Source: JBCCMF01 sp038747545
GTDB lineage: Bacteria; Bacteroidota; Rhodothermia; Rhodothermales; JBCCMF01
Assembly: GCA_038747545.1 (NCBI GenBank)
Contig: JBCDJT010000008.1
Location: 1-64,000 of the forward strand
Direction: 5' to 3'
DNA length: 64,000 bases
Below, piece after piece: positions 9,462-16,925 of the stretch. The translations under genes were made by a program, and so were the position numbers. Under the pieces are notes generated by a model. It worked only from the letters and a program-made list of their open reading frames with translations. It did not search any database and was not told the DNA's origin. How positions within the stretch are numbered: the stretch's first letter is position 1; each line of letters opens with the position of its first letter.

Positions 9462-10274
9462 ATGCCTGACCCGTCGTATTTCCACTGGAACATAGATCCC
9501 GTCATCGTGCAGCTCGGCCCCTTCGCCTTGCGGTGGTACGGGCTGCTCTTCGCCACGGGCTTTGTGCTGGGCTTCTACTTCATGCGCTACGTCTTCCAGC
9601 GCGAGCGCAAGCCCGAGGCCGACCTCGATAAGCTGCTGCTTTACATGCTGGCCGGGACGGTGGTAGGCGCGCGGCTGGGCCATTGCTTCTTCTACAACCC
9701 GGGCTACTTCCTGGCGAATCCGCTAGAGATCCTGGCCATCCACAAGGGCGGGCTCGCCAGCCACGGCGGCGCCATCGGCATCATCATCGCGCTGTACTTC
9801 TACTCGAAGAGCAGGCCGAAGCAGCCGTTCCTGTGGGTGATCGACCGGATCGCGGTGGCCACAGCGTTAGCGGGCGTTCTGATTCGCCTGGCCAACTTCT
9901 TCAACTCCGAGATCCTCGGCGTACCTACCGATGTGGCGTGGGCCGTCGTCTTCGAGCGCATCGATGATCTGCCTCGCCATCCGTCTATGCTGTACGAGTC
10001 CATCAGCTACCTGCTCATCTGGGGGCTGCTCTTCTCGTTGTACCGCAAGTTGGGCAGCCGCACCCCGCACGGGCTGCTGCTGGGGCTCTTCTTCATCTTG
10101 GTCTTCAGCGCCCGCTTCTTCATCGAGTTCGTCAAGGAGAGCCATGCCGACTTCGTGCAGTACATCCCCTTTGAGCTGCACGTGGGCCAAGTGCTCAGTA
10201 TTCCGCTGGTGCTAGCAGGCGTGTACCTCGTCGTTCGCGCCCTGCCGAAACTTCGCGAGTCGGCCACGGTCTAG
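9462..10274 (+). CDS. lgt: Prolipoprotein diacylglyceryl transferase Lgt
   Basis: 270 residues with about seven membrane segments. Lgt moves diacylglycerol from phosphatidylglycerol to the lipobox Cys of prolipoproteins in the inner membrane. Signature pieces are ARLGHCFFY (69-78), GLASHGGAIG (97-106; His101 corresponds to the essential His of the family) and RLANFFNSE (142-150) with invariant Arg and Asn. The length is normal for the family. Likely clients in this window are the lipoproteins at 12802, 30654, 31881 and 47801. It is divergent from the sugar dehydrogenase, with about 150 bases between the two starts in which I could not place a convincing promoter. Confidence 0.97.
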   Translation: MPDPSYFHWNIDPVIVQLGPFALRWYGLLFATGFVLGFYFMRYVFQRERKPEADLDKLLLYMLAGTVVGARLGHCFFYNPGYFLANPLEILAIHKGGLASHGGAIGIIIALYFYSKSRPKQPFLWVIDRIAVATALAGVLIRLANFFNSEILGVPTDVAWAVVFERIDDLPRHPSMLYESISYLLIWGLLFSLYRKLGSRTPHGLLLGLFFILVFSARFFIEFVKESHADFVQYIPFELHVGQVLSIPLVLAGVYLVVRALPKLRESATV

Positions 10275-10311
10275 GGGGATGATCGCTTTTCTCCCCTAAA
10301 CCACCGATGTC

Positions 10312-10509
10312 ATGCCCCAATACAAAGTCGAGTCGTTCATCTATTACTCGAAGGCTCTCGCGAACAAGAACCATATCGTCGACGGTTCGACGAAGGACAT
10401 GCAAGCCGCACTGGATAAGTATGCCCGCGACGGTTGGAAACTGGTTTCCACCGATGTAGCCAGCTTCGGGATGGCGATGTACGCCTACCTCTACTTCGAC
10501 AAGGAATAG
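10312..10509 (+). CDS. DUF4177-like small protein
   Basis: 65 residues beginning MPQYKVESF and containing the pattern ALDKYARDGWKLVS, followed by a beta-strand-rich end (MYAYLYFDKE). This matches the small DUF4177 fold: a beta strand, a helix with the hallmark 'GW.lv', and further strands. No catalytic residue or signal peptide is visible. It lies 37 bases after lgt on the same strand and may be cotranscribed. There is no clear Shine-Dalgarno sequence. The function of the family is unknown. Confidence 0.7.
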   Translation: MPQYKVESFIYYSKALANKNHIVDGSTKDMQAALDKYARDGWKLVSTDVASFGMAMYAYLYFDKE

Positions 10510-10537
10510 ACTTCCAGCACACGCTCTCAGGAAACGG

Positions 10538-10701
10538 TATGCACCCCTCTCGGTGAGTCATTACGCAACGGCCCCCTCGCAGGGGGTGTATCTCGGTTCA
10601 GCACATACACCTTCCGACTCGCCTGAAGGCGACGCACCTCCCTCGACGGAGGCGTTGGCTTTGCTCAACTATATGCACCATCATTTTGGAGAGGGGGTAT
10701 A
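10538..10701. other. Palindromic/structured element with four internal hairpins
   Basis: An 8-bp perfect stem (CCCCTCTC at 10544-10551 with GAGAGGGG at 10689-10696), extended by TAT/ATA beyond a small internal loop (10538-10540 with 10699-10701), closes a block that holds further hairpins: CCCCCT-CGC-AGGGGG (10572-10586), GGTGTAT/ATACACC (10585-10591 with 10605-10611, sharing bases with the first), TCGCC-TGAA-GGCGA (10619-10632) and CCTCC/GGAGG (10637-10652). No ORF fits. It could be a structured RNA or a MITE/REP-like palindromic element. The coding strand, if any, cannot be told from sequence. Confidence 0.45.
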
Positions 10702-10714
10702 GCACGCCTACCAC

Positions 10715-10752
10715 GAAAAAGCGCCAGCCTCGTCGATGCGGGGCTGGCGCTT
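10715..10752 (-). terminator. Intrinsic terminator after sucD
   Basis: An 11-bp stem (AAGCGCCAGCC at 10719-10729 with GGCTGGCGCTT at 10742-10752). On the minus strand it runs directly into a T tract (complement of 10716-10720). It is placed 34 bases past the sucD stop. Confidence 0.85.
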
Positions 10753-10785
10753 CCGTGTGTGGGTAGTGGTGGTTTCGCGGCCTGC

Positions 10786-11664
10786 TTACCCGGCAGCCGT
10801 GAGGTGTGCTTTCACCGTGCTGCCGATGAACGCGGGGTTCTTAACCACAACAGCACCAGCGGCTTCGAGGGCGGCGAACTTGTCCTCGGCCGTGCCTTTA
10901 CCGCCCGAGATGATGGCGCCAGCGTGGCCCATGCGGCGTCCCGGAGGCGCTGTAGCCCCTGCGATGAAGCCAAAGACGGGCTTCGTCATGTGGCTCTTGA
11001 TGTAGTCGGCCGCCTCTTCCTCAGCCGTGCCGCCAATCTCGCCGATCATGACGACCGCTTCCGTCTCGCCGTCCGCCTCGAAGAGCTTGAGCGCGTCAAT
11101 GAAGCGTGTGCCGATGATTGGGTCGCCACCGATGCCAATGGCGGTGGTCTGTCCCAGGCCTTCGCGGGTCAGCTGATCGACCGCCTCGTACGTCAGTGTG
11201 CCGGAGCGCGAGACGAGGCCGATGGGGCCCTCGCTGAAGATCATAGCGGGCATGATGCCGACCTTAGCTTGGCCTGGCGTGATGACGCCTGGGCAGTTCG
11301 GCCCAACGAGGCGGGAGCCCGTCTTCTGCACGTACTGGTACGCAGGGATCATGTCGCGGACCGGGATGCCTTCCGTGATGCAGATGATGACCTCAACCCC
11401 TGCATCGGCGGCCTCCATGATGGCGTCGGCAGCGAAGGGCGGCGGCACAAAGATGACCGACACGTTGGCGCCCTCGTGCGCTACGGCCTCGGCCACGGTG
11501 TTGAAGACGGGGCGATCCAGATGGGTTTGTCCACCTTTGCGGGGCGTGACGCCAGCCACCACGTTGGTGCCGTAGTCCAGCATCTGGGTGGCATGGAAGG
11601 TGCCTTCTTTACCAGTGAAGCCTTGCACCACCAGCCGGGTGTTCTTATCGACGAGAACGCTCAT
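10786..11664 (-). CDS. sucD: Succinate-CoA ligase, ADP-forming, alpha subunit
   Basis: 292 residues, the usual length. The subunit binds CoA and carries the phosphohistidine in the TCA-cycle step succinyl-CoA to succinate. Visible features: the N-terminal CoA-binding Rossmann start with VVQGFTGKEGTFH (12-24), VGPNCPGVI near residue 120, and the GHAGAI segment with the phosphorylated His at 247. The beta subunit gene (sucC) is not adjacent, so the two subunits are encoded apart, at least within this window. A strong terminator follows. Identification is certain. Confidence 0.98.
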   Translation of the reverse strand: MSVLVDKNTRLVVQGFTGKEGTFHATQMLDYGTNVVAGVTPRKGGQTHLDRPVFNTVAEAVAHEGANVSVIFVPPPFAADAIMEAADAGVEVIICITEGIPVRDMIPAYQYVQKTGSRLVGPNCPGVITPGQAKVGIMPAMIFSEGPIGLVSRSGTLTYEAVDQLTREGLGQTTAIGIGGDPIIGTRFIDALKLFEADGETEAVVMIGEIGGTAEEEAADYIKSHMTKPVFGFIAGATAPPGRRMGHAGAIISGGKGTAEDKFAALEAAGAVVVKNPAFIGSTVKAHLTAAG

Positions 11665-11827
11665 AAGCGAGTTGAAGAGTCGGATGTATAGTCAACGATG
11701 CGATCAAGTTAAGGGGCCACCCGGAAATCGCAATACGGCACGTCGGAATCCTCAACATTTCACGCACGACCTCGCTAGAAGGCGCTTTTCTGTCCCCTTG
11801 GTTCTTGTCCATCCTACCCCAGCTCTA

Positions 11828-12790
11828 ATGCTTGCTCGCGTCATCGGCCTAGTTCTCCTGGCGGTTCCCCTGCCTGCACACGCCACCTTCTCTATCGTAG
11901 CGTGCGAGCCGGAGACGGGTATCTGCGGCGTTGCGGTGGCCACGCATAACCTCGCGGTGGGTGCCAGCGTGCCTACGTTGCAAGCTGGCGTGGGCGCCAT
12001 CGTCAGCCAATACGAAACGAACCCACTGTACGGGCCGCTGGCCCTTCGCTTGTTTGCCGAACAGCTGTCAACGCCGGAGGTGCTTGAGCGCATGTTGGCG
12101 CAGGACGGTCAGTTTGAGGGGAGAGGCCCCGAAGCCCGGCAGGTAGGCATTGTCCGTGCCGATGGCAGCGTGGCGATTCACACAGGCAAGGCTGCGCTCG
12201 CTTCAGGGTGGGCAGGCCAACGGTCTGGCTCAGGATATGCTGTACTGGGGAACGGCCTCGATGGTGAGCGTGTGCTCCTCGCCATGGAACAGGCCTTTCA
12301 GTCATCACGCGCCCCGTTCTCACGCCGATTGGTTGATGCGCTGCTGGCTGGGCAAGAGGCAGGTGGTCAAACCATCGGTGTGCTCTCCGCTGCCGTCATC
12401 GTCCGCACTCCCGACGGATGGCCGCGCGACATCGACCTGCGCGTGGATGCTCACGACACGCCCGTGCATCGCTTGTCTGCGCTGCTCGATCTGCACGAGG
12501 CCCGCCAAGTCATGATCCGAGCGGAGCGGCTCATGCGAAGGGGGGATACCGCAGCGGCCTGGGATGCTGTGGCCTTAGCCCTGCACCTTGGCGCCGACTG
12601 GGACCGCACCTGGCGGCGAGCGGCACGTTTGGCGATGACGGCAGGAGCATCGGAGCGGGCGCTGGACTACCTCGCTGTCTTCATGGCCCACAACCCCACC
12701 TGGGGCCTTCGCGAGATCCAAGACCCGCTGTACGCACCACTTCACGGGTCGCCTCTCTTCCAGCGATGGCTGAGCGCTGTTGCGAACTGA
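11828..12790 (+). CDS. Exported DUF1028 (Ntn-hydrolase-like) protein with TPR-like tail
   Basis: 320 residues from MLARVIGLVLL. The open frame continues 80 codons upstream over sucD, but only this start gives a signal peptide (about 1-19). Mature residues begin TFSIVACEPETGICGVAVAT, the hallmark DUF1028 opening, in which an N-terminal Thr or Ser is exposed after processing as in Ntn hydrolases. GVGAIVSQY and GQRSGSGYAVLGN segments follow. About 90 C-terminal residues form helical pairs rich in Ala and Arg, like TPR units. The substrate of the family is not known. It is convergent with the next gene, with only 11 bases between stops. Confidence 0.85.
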   Translation: MLARVIGLVLLAVPLPAHATFSIVACEPETGICGVAVATHNLAVGASVPTLQAGVGAIVSQYETNPLYGPLALRLFAEQLSTPEVLERMLAQDGQFEGRGPEARQVGIVRADGSVAIHTGKAALASGWAGQRSGSGYAVLGNGLDGERVLLAMEQAFQSSRAPFSRRLVDALLAGQEAGGQTIGVLSAAVIVRTPDGWPRDIDLRVDAHDTPVHRLSALLDLHEARQVMIRAERLMRRGDTAAAWDAVALALHLGADWDRTWRRAARLAMTAGASERALDYLAVFMAHNPTWGLREIQDPLYAPLHGSPLFQRWLSAVAN

Positions 12791-12801
12791 CGCGCAAGCG
12801 C

Positions 12802-13716
12802 CTATTCAATCATACCCCGGTGCCGCATCCAGTTGATGGCGAGATCCGGCCAGGTGTGTAGCGTGGGATGCTCAGGGGCGAGGCCGAGGCCGTGGCGCCC
12901 TGGCTCGTAGATGTGCATCTCGGCGGGCACACCAGCTTGGCGCAGCGCTTGGTAGAAGAGCACGCTGTTCTCCGGGGGCACGGCGGTGTCTTCGTTCGTG
13001 TGGAAAAGAAACGTGGGTGGCGTCTCCGGCGTGACCTGCAGCTCCGTGGACATCCGACGCACCAACTCGGGAGCAGGGTCGCCGCCGAGGAGGTGCCACT
13101 TGGAGCCCTGGTGGGTATGCTCCGTCGTCATCGAGATGACGGGATACAGCAGCAGCATAAAGTCAGGGCGCGCCGACTGCGCCGCGATGGCATCATCAGG
13201 ACCAAGCGCCGCGCTGAAGAGCGTACCGGTGGTGGAGGCAAGGTGGCCGCCAGCGGAGAAGCCGAGGATGCCCACGCGGTCGGGGTCAATGTCCCACGCG
13301 GCTGCTCGAGCGCGGACCGTTTGGATGGCACGTTGCGCATCGGCTAGTGGAACCGGATGGCGGTAGGCTTCACCGCGCCGGTACGTGGCCATGATGCCCG
13401 CGATGCCGTGGCTGATGAGCCAACGCGCTACGTCGTGCCCTTCGTGGTCAGTCGCCAGCATCTTGTAGCCGCCTCCTGGCAGAATGACAACGGCGGCTCC
13501 GGTGCGCACATCCTCAGGCGGCAAGTACACGGTCAACTCGGGCGCGTCGGCTGGGTCAGCCAGGCCGCCGGGCATCGCGTCTTCCCACAGTGGAAATACC
13601 ATAGGGTCTGATGTAGCAAGCGTAGCCTCAAGCATGGTTTCGGGGTGCGGCGCCCCACCTTGAGGTTGGCACCCTACCATGATAGCGACGATCAAACATC
13701 CGACGAGGCGCGTCAT
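12802..13716 (-). CDS. Alpha/beta-hydrolase lipoprotein (BD-FAE / acetyl-xylan-esterase-like)
   Basis: 304 residues. I choose the ATG in the ATGA overlap with the hydroxyacid dehydrogenase stop, because it gives a short lipoprotein signal with Cys16 (VGC). The lipobox -3 residue is Met, so lipidation is likely but not certain. The hydrolase core shows an oxyanion-hole LPGGGY (about 79-84), the nucleophile elbow GFSAGG (Ser154), an acid loop at NEDTAVPPE and a final HGLGL His. This matches small carbohydrate-esterase/BD-FAE-type hydrolases, probably acting in the periplasm or at the surface on acyl esters. The exact substrate is not predictable. Confidence 0.85.
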   Translation of the reverse strand: MTRLVGCLIVAIMVGCQPQGGAPHPETMLEATLATSDPMVFPLWEDAMPGGLADPADAPELTVYLPPEDVRTGAAVVILPGGGYKMLATDHEGHDVARWLISHGIAGIMATYRRGEAYRHPVPLADAQRAIQTVRARAAAWDIDPDRVGILGFSAGGHLASTTGTLFSAALGPDDAIAAQSARPDFMLLLYPVISMTTEHTHQGSKWHLLGGDPAPELVRRMSTELQVTPETPPTFLFHTNEDTAVPPENSVLFYQALRQAGVPAEMHIYEPGRHGLGLAPEHPTLHTWPDLAINWMRHRGMIE

Positions 13717-14681
13717 GTCGCTTCGTGTACTTCGGGGTTCATCGTGAACGGCAGCGGCTCGTCGCGCAGCCCAGCAAGTAGGTTGTCCACCGTCATCTCG
13801 GACATCTTTTGGCGCGTCCATAGGCTGGCGGAGCCGATGTGGGGCGTCACGATGATGCGCGGCTCGTGCATGATCGGGTGGGACGGGGCGATGGGCTCAG
13901 GGTCTGTCACGTCTAGCCCGGCGCCGGCCAAGTGGCCTGACTGCACGGCAGCAAGCAACGCATCTTGATCCACTACACCACCGCGCGCCGTGTTAACGAC
14001 AATGCTTCCGGGCTTCATCTGGGCAAACGCGGCGGCGTCCAGCAGGTGGTGCGTAGCTGGCGTGAGCGGGCAGTGCAGACTCACGATGTCACTCTCGGCC
14101 AGCAGCGTGTGCATCGGCACATACGTAGCGTCGACGCCGGCTTTCTCACGCGGCCCTGTGTAGAGAACCCTCATGTCAAAGCCGTTGGCGCGCCGGGCTG
14201 CAGCTTGCCCGATGCGGCCCATGCCGATGATGCCTAACGTGGCGCCCTTTAGATCCATCCCGAGCAGCCCCAGTGGATACCACGTCTTCCACTCGCCATC
14301 GGCAATGAACCGCATACTCTCGACGACGCGCCGTGCCACACCAAGGATCAGCGCCCACGTCAGGTCAGCCGTAGCATCCGACAGGACGCCTGGCGTGTGC
14401 CCTACTCCGATGCCCCGGGCCGTAGCTGCCGCCACATCGATGTTGTCGTAGCCCACGGCCATCTGGCTAATGACCTTAAGCTTTGGGCTGTTGTCGATCA
14501 GCGCAGCGTCTACGGTATCAGTCAACATACAGAGCAGACCGTCGCAATCCGCTACACGCTGCACAAGCGTTGGGTAGTCGGGGGGCAGCTCTTCGGGCCA
14601 CAGATCGACATCGGCATGCTCACGTAGCCGATTCAAGGCCGCTTCAGCAATTTTCCGGGTGACAAATATGCGGTTCGGCAT
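13713..14681 (-). CDS. D-2-hydroxyacid dehydrogenase (glyoxylate/hydroxypyruvate reductase type)
   Basis: 322 residues from MPNRIFVTRK; the upstream 24 codons of open frame look like leader. Family features: substrate-binding CMLTDTVD and AVGYDNID (about 51-58, 75-82), the NAD(P) loop GMGRIG (153-158), NTARGGVVD with catalytic Arg233, Glu262 in DPEP, and His281 in TPHIG. This set and length match GhrB-like enzymes that reduce glyoxylate or hydroxypyruvate to glycolate or D-glycerate. It overlaps the downstream esterase gene (ATGA) and has its own likely promoter at 14803-14831. Confidence 0.92.
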   Translation of the reverse strand: MPNRIFVTRKIAEAALNRLREHADVDLWPEELPPDYPTLVQRVADCDGLLCMLTDTVDAALIDNSPKLKVISQMAVGYDNIDVAAATARGIGVGHTPGVLSDATADLTWALILGVARRVVESMRFIADGEWKTWYPLGLLGMDLKGATLGIIGMGRIGQAAARRANGFDMRVLYTGPREKAGVDATYVPMHTLLAESDIVSLHCPLTPATHHLLDAAAFAQMKPGSIVVNTARGGVVDQDALLAAVQSGHLAGAGLDVTDPEPIAPSHPIMHEPRIIVTPHIGSASLWTRQKMSEMTVDNLLAGLRDEPLPFTMNPEVHEAT

Positions 14682-14802
14682 CGTATTCGCTGCTTGTTCT
14701 GTGTGTAGTGCGACGGGGGCATGCCGCAAAGGGTCGGGTAGGCGTTTTAACACAACCTACCTAAACGTTGGGTCGGTTTCCGTCGTACCTGTAGTGTAAC
14801 TG

Positions 14803-14831
14803 AGTATACCACTTGCCCGCGCCTGTCTCCA
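14803..14831 (-). promoter_or_regulatory. Candidate sigma-70 promoter for the hydroxyacid dehydrogenase
   Basis: On the minus strand, TGGAGA (4/6 match to TTGACA), a 17-base spacer and TATACT (5/6 match to TATAAT), ending about 120 bases before the ATG at 14681. A small inverted repeat lies in the leader (about 14753-14778). Confidence 0.45.
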
Positions 14832-14845
14832 GCCGCTGGCCAAAA

Positions 14846-14884
14846 TAAGCGAAGGCCGAGAGCGTGAGCCCTCAGCCTTCGGCT
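14846..14884 (-). terminator. Terminator-like hairpin, minus strand
   Basis: On the minus strand GAAGGCTGAG (from 14880) pairs with CTCGGCCTTC (to 14851) through one G-U pair, flanked by AGC/GCT with a bulge, and is followed by TTATTTT. It lies between the tRNA terminator and the dehydrogenase promoter, so what transcript it ends is unclear. Confidence 0.5.
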
Positions 14885-14930
14885 AGAGTACCTCGAGTGA
14901 TGTGATGTGTGGCAATACCACTCCTTGAGG

Positions 14931-14964
14931 AAGCCCAGCATCTGGGGGGGTGCTGGGCTTTTTT
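14931..14964 (+). terminator. Orphan intrinsic terminator, plus strand
   Basis: Perfect 10-bp stem (AAGCCCAGCA with TGCTGGGCTT), 10-base G-rich loop, then a T run to 14964. No plus-strand gene lies within 1.8 kb upstream, so it implies either an unannotated plus-strand RNA starting in 14690-14930 or protection against antisense reading. Confidence 0.75.
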
Positions 14965-15032
14965 GTGCTCGTAAGGATAGGCGCTCGGGGCCCGATTACC
15001 AAATCTTATCCTAAAGATTAACAGGTGCCTAC

Positions 15033-15062
15033 AAAAAACCCCAGCCATTGCTGGCCGGGGTT
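15033..15062 (-). terminator. Intrinsic terminator of tRNA-Gly
   Basis: On the minus strand an 11-bp stem (one G-U pair) capped by a GCAA tetraloop is followed by six T. The stem begins at the last base of the encoded CCA end, so the terminator abuts the mature tRNA. Confidence 0.85.
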
Positions 15063-15136
15063 GGAGCGGGTGATGAGATTCGAACTCACGACCCTCACGT
15101 TGGCAACGTGATGCTCTACCACTGAGCTACACCCGC
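15062..15136 (-). tRNA. tRNA-Gly (anticodon GCC), CCA encoded
   Basis: Minus strand. The acceptor stem GCGGGTG pairs with CACCCGC; the D arm GCTC/GAGC has loop AGTGGTA; the anticodon stem TCACG/CGTGA encloses TTGCCAA with anticodon GCC; the variable loop is GGGTC; the T arm GTGAG/CTCAT encloses TTCGAAT. The discriminator base is U and the 3' CCA is encoded. All arms fold without mismatch apart from one G-U pair. Confidence 0.98.
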
Positions 15137-15174
15137 TTATGTGTTGGCGCCCTACTTTTGTCAGGCGGGTCGCA

Positions 15175-15204
15175 AGTATACGACATGCCGCTCGCGTTTG
15201 TCAA
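15175..15204 (-). promoter_or_regulatory. Sigma-70 promoter of tRNA-Gly
   Basis: Minus strand TTGACA (15204-15199), an 18-base spacer and TATACT (15180-15175), ending about 39 bases before the tRNA 5' end. The -35 box is perfect and the -10 is 5/6. This shows that the host's housekeeping promoters include E. coli-like boxes, not only the TAnnTTTG form of Bacteroidia. Confidence 0.8.
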
Positions 15205-15229
15205 ACCTGTGGCTTGGCTTAACACAACT

Positions 15230-15748
15230 TCAATGGAAGCCCAGTGGCCGTGCAGGTTTCTCGGGATGTGCCTGATTCAGCGCATCAGGAAGCGGCAGCC
15301 GCCACGTCTCGGTAAAAGGTGTTCCGCCTACCGCCTGCCAGAACGCACGTCCAGCCGCGTTGAGGGCCAACGTACGCCACTGCAGATAGCTGCACCGCTG
15401 CGCAATAGCCCAGCCCTGGACTTGGTCCAGCAGCCCGCCCCCCAACCCCTTGCGGCGATGTTCGGGCTGCACGTAGAAGTGGTTAATGAACGCGACGGCT
15501 TCGTCAACATACATCGGCGGTGGATGCCACAGCTCTGCATCGGCGAAGCCTACGACGTGGGCATCGGTTTCTACTACCCACACGCCGTGCGAGGTCGCGG
15601 CTAGCCAGTGTGGGGCATCATTGCGCCAGCGCGTCAGCGCGTCTTCGGCGAGCCGAAAGCGCACATCGGCGGCGTGCATCTCGGCGGTAAGCGCCAACCA
15701 CATCCGTTCGATGGCAGGCAGATCCGTGGCCTTGGCCTCGCGGATCAT
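15230..15748 (-). CDS. GNAT family N-acetyltransferase
   Basis: 172 residues. The GNAT fold is shown by the N-terminal MIREAKATDLPAIERMW strand-helix, the central strand ending INHFYVQPEHRRKGLGGGLL (about 88-107, with the acetyl-CoA pyrophosphate loop RRKGLG), and the C-terminal ALNAAGRAFWQAVGG segment. The substrate is unknown. The start overlaps the asd stop (ATGA), so it is the last gene of the SAM-riboswitch operon; a link to amino-acid metabolism is possible but only by position. Confidence 0.85.
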   Translation of the reverse strand: MIREAKATDLPAIERMWLALTAEMHAADVRFRLAEDALTRWRNDAPHWLAATSHGVWVVETDAHVVGFADAELWHPPPMYVDEAVAFINHFYVQPEHRRKGLGGGLLDQVQGWAIAQRCSYLQWRTLALNAAGRAFWQAVGGTPFTETWRLPLPDALNQAHPEKPARPLGFH

Positions 15749-16824
15749 GCTACCGCGACGGATGCCGCGGCACGCGCGCGCAGCCGCCCCTGGTTGACCA
15801 GCAACTCGGCATTGAGGATGGCACCGCCTGCTGCACCACGGATGGTGTTGTGCGAGAGCACGACGAACTTCACATCGAGCACTTCGTCGTCGCGGACACG
15901 GCCCACGGATACGGTCATGCCGCCGCCCAGCTCGCTGTGGCGGCGCGGCTGCGGGAAGCGCTCATCGCCAAACACCTGCAGGAACGGCTGCGGCTTCGTC
16001 GGCAGATCGAGGGCCGCGATGGGACTCTCGTAGCCGAGTAGAACCTCGCGGACCTCGGCAGCGGTAGCAGGCTGTTTGAAGCGCACAGCCACGCACTCCA
16101 GGTGACCTTCTAAGACAGGAACCCGATTACACTGCGCGCTGATGGCGATGCTTGGTTGCCCAATGCCCGCCTCCGCGAGCGTGCCCAGCAGCTTCAGCGG
16201 CTCGGTAGCAATCTTAGCCTCCTCCCCGCCGATGTACGGCACCACATTGCCGAGCGCATCGAGGGACGACACGCCGGGATACCCCGCTCCAGAGAGGGCC
16301 TGCATGGTGGTGACTTGCACAGCATCCAACCCAAAGGCGTCATGCAAAGGCTTGAGCGCACAGACGAGCCCCACCGTTGAGCAGTTGGGGTTGGTGACGA
16401 TGTACCCTCCGGCACTGCCCCAGACCTGCCGGTCAATCAGCGCCGTATGGTCTGGGTTGACCTCGGGGATCAGCAGCGGCACATCGGCCTGCATGCGGTA
16501 GTTGCGGGCATTGGAGATCACGGGGTAGCCCGCCTCGGCAAAAGCACGCTCCAGATCGCCCGCGACACGCGCGTCCAATCCCGAGAACACGAAGTCGCAA
16601 TCCAGTCCGGGCTCGGCCAGCACCACCACCTGATCGGCTACCGCAGCCGGGATAGGCTTGGCACCGATCCAGTTGGCCGCCTCGCTGTAGGGCTTGCCAG
16701 CGGAGCGAGATGACGCTGCCAGCGCTGTGATCTCGAACCAGGGGTGCCCGTCGAGCAGTTCGACGAACTTCTGCCCTACTGCGCCTGTGGCGCCCAGGAT
16801 ACCTACACGTAGTTTGTCTGACAT
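15745..16824 (-). CDS. asd: Aspartate-semialdehyde dehydrogenase (archaeal/fungal-type)
   Basis: 359 residues. Reduces aspartyl-phosphate to aspartate semialdehyde with NADPH in the Lys/Thr/Met pathway. GATGAVGQ nucleotide loop at 11-18, catalytic Cys148 in TNPNCST, SGAGYPGV near 205, and the end SHNTIRGAAGGAILNAE typical of the long archaeal/fungal ASADH branch rather than the E. coli one. It sits 101 bases after the aspartokinase and before the GNAT gene in the methionine operon. That spacing could hold an internal promoter, but none is convincing. Confidence 0.96.
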   Translation of the reverse strand: MSDKLRVGILGATGAVGQKFVELLDGHPWFEITALAASSRSAGKPYSEAANWIGAKPIPAAVADQVVVLAEPGLDCDFVFSGLDARVAGDLERAFAEAGYPVISNARNYRMQADVPLLIPEVNPDHTALIDRQVWGSAGGYIVTNPNCSTVGLVCALKPLHDAFGLDAVQVTTMQALSGAGYPGVSSLDALGNVVPYIGGEEAKIATEPLKLLGTLAEAGIGQPSIAISAQCNRVPVLEGHLECVAVRFKQPATAAEVREVLLGYESPIAALDLPTKPQPFLQVFGDERFPQPRRHSELGGGMTVSVGRVRDDEVLDVKFVVLSHNTIRGAAGGAILNAELLVNQGRLRARAAASVAVA

Positions 16825-16925
16825 ATACTGATGTAGCGTTGTCGCAATAGAATGGAGGAGGGTGTGCAGCCAAGGCTGCGCCGGGAGTTACAGCCGCCTT
16901 GGCATCACGGCGCGCAACGAGCGCG

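Noticed and set aside
14747..14941. Minus-strand 64-residue frame between tRNA-Gly and the dehydrogenase
   Set aside because: It runs across both terminator hairpins and the dehydrogenase promoter, and has no conserved pattern.
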